NCBI GenBank assembly: GCA_021799755.1
Contig: JAJYZU010000040.1
Location: forward strand, 1 to 9,023
Length of the DNA stretch: 9,023 nt
DNA from: Thermoplasmata archaeon
Lineage (GTDB): Archaea > Thermoplasmatota > Thermoplasmata > Thermoplasmatales > Thermoplasmataceae
Direction of reading: 5' to 3'
The stretch's first letter is position 1. Every line of letters begins with the position of its first letter. The notes under the pieces are model-generated. The model was given only the letters and a program-made list of their open reading frames with translations. It was not told where the DNA came from and did no database searches. Below, piece by piece: positions 6,064 to 9,023 of this stretch. The translations under genes and the position numbers were made by a program.

Positions 6064-6540
6064 TCACCCCACTTCCATCACTTGTATGAAATCGGAAGAA
6101 TACTCGGATGCTATGTCCTTAAGATGGAAGTAGTATGTGAGCGTTACCGATGCCCCGGCATTCATTGCCCCTGTTTGCTGCGAACCGTTCACGATCTCGT
6201 TGCCGGATGAGTCCAGCAATGTGATGTTTACGTATGCATTCTGCGTGCTTGCAGCTGTATTCTTCAGCACCACGAACACAACCGCCTTGTTTGGGCCAAG
6301 GAACGATACCCACGAGTTCGTGACCTGTATCTCTGACGGCTGCGTTGTCTGCCCGAACAGTGATATGCGCTCAGCGGGTATAACTACGGTTGCGAGTGCA
6401 TATACCGTTGGTATCATCAGCATGAATACCACAATGATAACCCATGCTGGCAGCTGCTTCTTCAATGGCGACCAGTGTGACTTCCTGAACCTTCCTTTCC
6501 TGTCCCTCAATGTTTTTTTCATTCCTTTTTTCGTTGCCAT
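6064..6540 (-). CDS. Membrane-anchored beta-sandwich protein (158 aa)
   Basis: A very basic head (1-29, MATKKGMKKTLRDRKGRFRK) is followed by one membrane segment (about 31-52). A beta-rich domain at 65-158 (AVVFVVLKNTAASTQNAYVN, then ITLLDSSGNEIV, AGASVTLTYYFHL) is of the CARDB/FxLYD-like type often found outside archaeal membranes. By the positive-inside rule the head is cytoplasmic and the domain external. It overlaps the zinc-ribbon gene by TGATG, and its ribosome site is the repeated junction cassette. A TTG one codon earlier is less likely. It contributes GGGGTGA as ribosome site for the next gene. Probably a surface or envelope component; in an otherwise regulatory operon it is an outlier. 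Confidence 0.87.
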   Translation of the reverse strand: MATKKGMKKTLRDRKGRFRKSHWSPLKKQLPAWVIIVVFMLMIPTVYALATVVIPAERISLFGQTTQPSEIQVTNSWVSFLGPNKAVVFVVLKNTAASTQNAYVNITLLDSSGNEIVNGSQQTGAMNAGASVTLTYYFHLKDIASEYSSDFIQVMEVG

Positions 6541-6560
6541 CAAAACCCCGCCTCTCCTTT
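6538..6560 (-). repeat. Junction cassette copy A (EAGF-stop / ribosome site / start)
   Basis: Minus-strand GGAGAGGCGGGGTTTTGATG ends the 54-aa zinc ribbon (EAGF, TGA) and starts the 158-aa gene (ATG sharing bases with TGA). Compared with the other two copies it has GA inserted in the purine run but keeps GAGGCGGGGTTTTGATGGC, identical with copy C. Confidence 0.88.
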
Positions 6561-6704
6561 TTCCCTGGGTTCATAGACTGCATCACAACTTGGACAGGCA
6601 TATGAAAAATTATGTTGCGTAAAACACCCAAACTCATAGTATGGATCGACATATCCACACTTAGGGCATTTTATACTTTCTCCTCTATTACCAATTAACT
6701 GCAT
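6540..6704 (-). CDS. Zinc-ribbon protein (54 aa)
   Basis: A small protein with two knuckles, CPKCGY (13-18) and ACPSCDA (36-42), separated by 22 residues rich in aromatics. This is the canonical C-x2-C ... C-x2-C zinc-ribbon or rubredoxin-like arrangement, expected to bind one zinc. The protein ends in KGEAGF, encoded by the repeated junction sequence. The start codon overlaps the preceding stop as TGATG, and the ribosome site (GGAGG, 10 nt upstream) lies in the end of the preceding gene. A second GGAGA inside the gene is probably not used. Likely nucleic-acid-binding or a transcription-related accessory factor; target unknown. Confidence 0.82.
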   Translation of the reverse strand: MQLIGNRGESIKCPKCGYVDPYYEFGCFTQHNFSYACPSCDAVYEPREKGEAGF

Positions 6705-6724
6705 CAGAACCCCGCCTCCTTTAA
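6702..6724 (-). repeat. Junction cassette copy B
   Basis: Minus-strand AAGGAGGCGGGGTTCTGATG (with TTA before it), ending the 43-aa gene (LKEAGF, TGA) and starting the zinc ribbon. It differs from copy C at one of 23 positions. Confidence 0.9.
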
Positions 6725-6835
6725 AAGAAGATCAATAAGCATGTCCTTGCTGGGAATACCGGGCAACCCCGGATGCTTTTCTTTAAGATATCTACCTGCA
6801 CGATCCCACAAACCTGGATACGTATCCTCAGCCAT
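6704..6835 (-). CDS. Tiny hypothetical protein (43 aa)
   Basis: Forty-three residues, probably two or three helices (YPGLWDRAGRYLKEKHPGL, then SKDMLIDLLLKEAGF), with a Gly/Pro turn between. No cysteines, no membrane segment. Support for being a gene is positional: its ATG overlaps the preceding stop (TGATG), its stop overlaps the next ATG in the same way, and a GGAGG site lies 10 nt before the start. The C-terminal LKEAGF is the same as in the preceding protein, as is the DNA that encodes it. Function not recognised; small-domain DNA- or protein-binding is possible. Confidence 0.7.
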   Translation of the reverse strand: MAEDTYPGLWDRAGRYLKEKHPGLPGIPSKDMLIDLLLKEAGF

Positions 6836-6855
6836 CAAAACCCCGCCTCCTTTAA
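6833..6855 (-). repeat. Junction cassette copy C
   Basis: Minus-strand AAGGAGGCGGGGTTTTGATG (with TTA before it), ending the 55-aa gene (LKEAGF, TGA) and starting the 43-aa gene. The purine run is the ribosome site, and stop and start share two bases. Confidence 0.9.
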
Positions 6856-7002
6856 GCCCTCAGCCAACTTTCTAAAGTAGTCCGAGGATTCCACAATGAC
6901 AAGGTAATCTGTGCCATCGTTGTATTCTTTCCACAATTCCCACATAGGATTGCCGAGGCTGTCACGATTTGCACTTTTTTTCAGCACGAGCCTATACACC
7001 AT
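6835..7002 (-). CDS. Hypothetical small alpha/beta protein (55 aa)
   Basis: Probable strand (MVYRLVLKKS), a Trp-rich turn (PMWELWKEYND), a second strand (DYLVIVES), then a helix (SDYFRKLAEGLKEAGF). No cysteines or membrane segment. The ATG at 7002, with AAGG 8 nt before it, is preferred over a TTG at 7017. Either way the gene overlaps the end of the ribbon-helix-helix gene, so it is the second gene of the operon and may be coupled to it. Ends in the repeated EAGF junction. Its pairing with a repressor-like gene recalls small regulator pairs, but toxin-antitoxin function is not supported by any motif seen. Confidence 0.72.
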   Translation of the reverse strand: MVYRLVLKKSANRDSLGNPMWELWKEYNDGTDYLVIVESSDYFRKLAEGLKEAGF

Positions 7003-7129
7003 CCCGCTCGCCTTCAACCATTATCTTGTTCACAGTCTGCTGCACCAGTCCGCTCAACCTGATCTCCGGATGCTTATGGAGATATTCCCACTGTGCATCA
7101 GGTATAGATATCATCACCCTCTTTGTCAT
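6992..7129 (-). CDS. Ribbon-helix-helix DNA-binding regulator (45 aa)
   Basis: The N-terminal strand MTKRVMISIPD, helix AQWEYLHKH and turn-helix IRLSGLVQQTVNKIM form the ribbon-helix-helix fold of the CopG/Arc type; the LSG-L turn before the second helix is typical. Such proteins bind DNA as dimers through the paired strands (here Lys3, Arg4, Met6, Ser8). An in-frame start further upstream would read through the promoter, so the ATG at 7129, about 26 nt from a TATA box and without ribosome site, is chosen. It is the first gene of the nine-gene operon and faces a divergent gene. A perfect inverted repeat just upstream of its TATA box is a likely autoregulatory operator. Strongest functional call in the window. 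Confidence 0.87.
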   Translation of the reverse strand: MTKRVMISIPDAQWEYLHKHPEIRLSGLVQQTVNKIMVEGERDGV

Positions 7130-7151
7130 GATAATGTAAAGAGCAAGGGAG

Positions 7152-7158
7152 TATATAA
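7152..7158 (-). promoter_or_regulatory. TATA box of the regulator operon
   Basis: On the minus strand TTATATA is centred 26 nt before the ATG at 7129 and is the best TATA match in the window. No ribosome site lies between, so transcription should start at the start codon. Confidence 0.72.
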
Positions 7159-7166
7159 TATCATCG

Positions 7167-7184
7167 TGTTCCCGACTTGGAACA
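7167..7184. promoter_or_regulatory. Candidate operator, inverted repeat TGTTCC-N6-GGAACA
   Basis: Perfect 6-bp arms separated by CGACTT, lying 8 bp upstream of the TATA box of the regulator operon, about where TFB contacts DNA or just above. It sits in the 129-bp divergent region between the regulator gene and the 408-aa gene, about 50 bp upstream of the latter's TATA box. Repressor binding there would fit autoregulation by the ribbon-helix-helix protein; this is inference. Confidence 0.5.
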
Positions 7185-7231
7185 GTGGGCAGGAAAAAAG
7201 CATGATTTAATCTCCCTATCACCGTAAACTA

Positions 7232-7239
7232 AATTTATC
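7232..7239 (+). promoter_or_regulatory. TATA-like box of the 408-aa gene
   Basis: AATTTATC is centred about 24 nt before the ATG at 7259, with no ribosome site between, predicting a leaderless mRNA divergent from the regulator operon. It resembles the box of the 128-aa gene (AAATTTATT on the minus strand). Confidence 0.6.
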
Positions 7240-7258
7240 AGGTTCTTCTTATCATTGT

Positions 7259-8485
7259 ATGCCTACGCAGATCAGGTTTGATGGCACTGCCTTCACTGTT
7301 CTGGATGCAATTTACGGCAAGACCGTGGAAACAGGTCATACCCCGGCCGATATTGCAAGACGGATGATGGAAAAATACGCAAAGGAACATCCGTATTATC
7401 CGGGTAATGTGTACAACGATTACTATAACGTTGTCCTGGATTCTGCAAACATAGCTATGGCGCATCCCAATGAAGATATTGCCATATATGACCGGAAAAA
7501 TGCACCTGCACCTACTACTTCCCCGCCAAAACAGCCCAACACAGCTTCCAATACGAAGCCTGACAGCTCCATAGTGTTTTTCAAAACGCTGCTGAATTAC
7601 AGACCCATAACCTTACAGAACGGGGAGAAAGGGTTATCGGCATCCATCGGGAATTATGCAACCTTCGTGGTGACACAGAGGGGATCCAGATATCATACGG
7701 ATGTATTTTATGAGGGAAAGAGAACCAGTATGGGAAACTACAATCTAAAGGACTGGGCAATGTATGAAGGCCCCTATTTCTGGTGGCAGAAAACCATAGG
7801 TGCCATAGCGGACATACCAAAACTGCTGGCATCTCCCGTGAAACCTGAGCATGAGGCTAAAGGCGTTCCCATAAGCTATGAAGGCTGGGAACAAATGTCT
7901 GAGAACCTGTGGGTAAAAAACATGCCAGCATATCAATACACCGTACAGTTTTACGATGGATCATATTTCTCTACAGTTAAAGATATCAAGCACTTCAGAG
8001 TCTATTCCGATGCCACGCCATTTGCCACGTTGAAAGAAGCCATGAACGCTGCCACAACAAGAGCTGTCAAGCTCGCTTCTCAGGAAACCACTGCAAACAA
8101 AAGCAGAGATATTGTAAGCACAACAAATAGCGAAAAAATATTCGCTGCCCTGAGTCAGGCTCTTATGAACATACCATCTCTCATGCTCAAGCTGAATGAA
8201 CCTGCACTGAGAGAAATAACCTTGCAAATAGCTGACAGGCTTAAGGCGGAATATGCAGAACATGAAATCTCCCTACAGGAAATAGATGCTATACGCAACA
8301 GACTTGACAGCCTGGATTACAAAAGGATGCTTCCAGGAGACAGAGAGGCTATGATGGTCCTGAGAATGCTGATCACAGATTTGAGGGCTGAAGTATATAC
8401 TGCATTAAACCCAAAACCCCAGCCCACTAAAGAGGAGGAGGAATACAGGGCGTTATTTCAGGGAAAACAGGGGAGACTGTTTTAG
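7259..8485 (+). CDS. Large soluble orphan protein, three-part (408 aa)
   Basis: No membrane segment or signal peptide, so probably cytoplasmic. Residues 1-80 are a small alpha/beta region with an aromatic patch (HPYYPGNVYNDYYNVVL). A Pro/Thr/Asn-rich linker (about 82-102) follows. Residues 104-260 are beta-rich with many Tyr and Trp. Within it 208-270 (W, YTVQFYDGSYF, then FATLKEAMNAATTRAVKLA) ends in the T-L-x-E-A-M helix seen in small phage-type beta-beta-beta-alpha domains. Residues 290-385 are helical, with Leu/Ile periodicity (KIFAALSQALMNIPSLMLKL, LREITLQIADRLKAEY, DREAMMVLRMLITDLRAEVY). The tail is acidic, then basic. It is a single-gene unit on a leaderless promoter, divergent from the regulator operon, and its stop overlaps the convergent neighbour's stop. 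Not recognised; could be replication- or packaging-related, but no catalytic motif is visible. Confidence 0.9.
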   Translation: MPTQIRFDGTAFTVLDAIYGKTVETGHTPADIARRMMEKYAKEHPYYPGNVYNDYYNVVLDSANIAMAHPNEDIAIYDRKNAPAPTTSPPKQPNTASNTKPDSSIVFFKTLLNYRPITLQNGEKGLSASIGNYATFVVTQRGSRYHTDVFYEGKRTSMGNYNLKDWAMYEGPYFWWQKTIGAIADIPKLLASPVKPEHEAKGVPISYEGWEQMSENLWVKNMPAYQYTVQFYDGSYFSTVKDIKHFRVYSDATPFATLKEAMNAATTRAVKLASQETTANKSRDIVSTTNSEKIFAALSQALMNIPSLMLKLNEPALREITLQIADRLKAEYAEHEISLQEIDAIRNRLDSLDYKRMLPGDREAMMVLRMLITDLRAEVYTALNPKPQPTKEEEEYRALFQGKQGRLF

Positions 8486-8868
8486 AGCCTCTTAGGAACT
8501 AAGGCATATGACTCTGCATAGAGAGCACTTGCCAGATGGATGATAGCATCATACCCAACATCAGTTCCATAACCCCCAAGTCTGACGGCATAATCTAAAC
8601 CCTGAGCTCTGGGGCGTGAATAACCAAGATATTCTCTTATCAGACCAGATATATCGACTATTTTTCCGTCTGAAACAACAAAAAACCTGACATTTCTTGA
8701 CATTCCACTTGAAGAAACAGTCATTACAAGATAATAGATAGTTGATCCTCTTGGTACAAGTCTGTGCAATTCTGTACATATATCAGGATGTCCCCTGCAC
8801 GTTTTCTCCGCATATTCAAGTTCTCTTGCATTGGCAATTCTGTTGGGGTTATTACTGGGGTTATACAT
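8482..8868 (-). CDS. Phage-associated SGMSR-family protein (128 aa)
   Basis: Carries the two hallmarks of a small protein family common in bacterial phages and prophages: SSSGMSR (52-58) followed by a beta strand, and a C-terminal VRLGGYGTDVGYDAIIHLASALY, matching the usual G-x-G-x-D-x-G-[FY] motif. An intervening strand and helix (VVSDGKIVDISGLIREYLGY) also fit. The family's function is unknown to me. The start at 8868 is chosen because a TATA-like box lies about 27 nt upstream and the region beyond is A/T-rich non-coding. A TTG at 8934 would read through the promoter. C24 and C31 form a possible pair in the N-terminal part. It overlaps the stop of the 408-aa gene by 3 nt tail-to-tail. Confidence 0.85.
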   Translation of the reverse strand: MYNPSNNPNRIANARELEYAEKTCRGHPDICTELHRLVPRGSTIYYLVMTVSSSGMSRNVRFFVVSDGKIVDISGLIREYLGYSRPRAQGLDYAVRLGGYGTDVGYDAIIHLASALYAESYALVPKRL

Positions 8869-8890
8869 AAAAATATATCTATTATACCTA

Positions 8891-8899
8891 AATAAATTT
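8891..8899 (-). promoter_or_regulatory. TATA-like box of the 128-aa gene
   Basis: On the minus strand AAATTTATT is centred about 27 nt before the ATG at 8868. The stretch to the start codon is purely A/T-rich with no Shine-Dalgarno, again a leaderless layout. A plus-strand TATA-like TTTATATAT (8900-8908) abuts it and may serve a divergent gene. Confidence 0.55.
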
Positions 8900-8940
8900 T
8901 TTATATATCCTCTAAGTCCTGCTACACCCCGCAATATCCT

Positions 8941-8954
8941 GCCTGTTCGCAGGC
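8941..8954. other. Short perfect hairpin, GCCTG-TTCG-CAGGC
   Basis: A 5-bp GC-rich stem with a TTCG loop in the 134-bp region between the divergent 128-aa gene and the putative gene at 9003. No T-run follows on either strand, so it is not a convincing terminator. It could be a structure in the leader of the plus-strand transcript or chance. Confidence 0.3.
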
Positions 8955-9002
8955 CATTACCAGAAGGGCAAAAGTCTGCATTCCTGCACCATAGGAGAGA
9001 AA

Positions 9003-9023
9003 ATGGGATTTCATTCAGATGCC
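9003..9023 (+). CDS. Possible start of a plus-strand gene (cut by window edge)
   Basis: ATG with GGAG 5 nt upstream begins an open frame reading MGFHSDA before the window ends. A TATA-like sequence at 8900-8908 would give a leader of roughly 70 nt. Only seven codons are visible, so this rests on the ribosome site alone. Confidence 0.3.

Noticed and set aside
5856..6210. Hydrophobic repeat proteins on the plus strand over the 33-bp repeats
   Set aside because: They are antisense reads of the hendecad repeat; the minus-strand frame has a strong GGGGTGA site and fits the operon.
6371..6658. 95-aa minus-strand frame covering the zinc ribbon and the start of the 158-aa gene
   Set aside because: It is out of frame with the 54-aa zinc ribbon and 158-aa protein, both of which have precise start/stop overlaps and recognisable features.
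6835..7129. Toxin-antitoxin pair (ribbon-helix-helix plus 55-aa protein)
   Set aside because: The order and size would fit, but the 55-aa protein shows no toxin motif and the pair is the head of a nine-gene operon, so a regulator reading is simpler.
8935..9023. tRNA or attachment site near the TTCG hairpin
   Set aside because: The loop has four bases, the stem has five pairs and no acceptor, anticodon or D-arm pairing could be found around it.

Overview
The window looks like part of an archaeal extrachromosomal or integrated element, most likely a virus or virus-like plasmid of a Thermoplasmata-type host. The archaeal assignment rests on several sequence signs. Five transcription units start with an A/T-rich TATA-like box centred 24-27 nt before an ATG, with no Shine-Dalgarno between (leaderless mRNAs). 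Internal genes carry GGAGG/GGTGA-type ribosome sites about 7-11 nt before the start. AGA/AGG and ATA codons are frequent, and there is a ribbon-helix-helix regulator and several tiny zinc-binding proteins. No capsid, terminase, integrase, replication or tRNA gene is recognisable, so virus versus plasmid stays open and the host group is inferred.

Layout. (1) 3-682, plus strand: the end of a truncated gene overlaps, by ATGA, a 138-aa beta-rich protein. (2) 732-3376, plus strand: a leaderless operon of three membrane-anchored proteins that share a glycine-rich N-terminal membrane segment. They are a 261-aa Ig-like protein, a 340-aa protein with 18 cysteines, and a 279-aa two-pass protein with a long acidic tail. 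They look like cell-surface or virion proteins. (3) 3379-4911, minus strand: a leaderless operon of three membrane proteins (117, about 226 and 160 aa). (4) 4966-7129, minus strand: a tightly packed operon of nine small genes, most overlapping stop-to-start. It begins with a leaderless ribbon-helix-helix repressor-like protein and runs through two unknown small proteins, a zinc ribbon, a membrane-anchored beta protein, an 11-residue-repeat helical protein and three more Cys/His-rich proteins. Four of the nine (52, 54, 72 and 172 aa, of which the 52- and 54-aa genes are unusually small) are probable metal binders. (5) 7259-8485, plus strand: a leaderless gene for a 408-aa soluble orphan, transcribed divergently from the repressor operon. 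(6) 8482-8868, minus strand: a leaderless 128-aa protein of a phage-associated family (SGMSR and GGYGTDVGYD motifs). A possible new plus-strand gene starts at 9003.

How it may work together (inference): the repressor-led operon with its zinc proteins resembles the early or regulatory block of an archaeal virus, while the two membrane-protein operons resemble a late or envelope block. The most striking feature is a repeated gene-junction cassette. Three consecutive genes end in the same EAGF-stop peptide, encoded by a near-identical stretch that serves at once as C-terminus, ribosome-binding site, stop codon and next start codon (TGATG).
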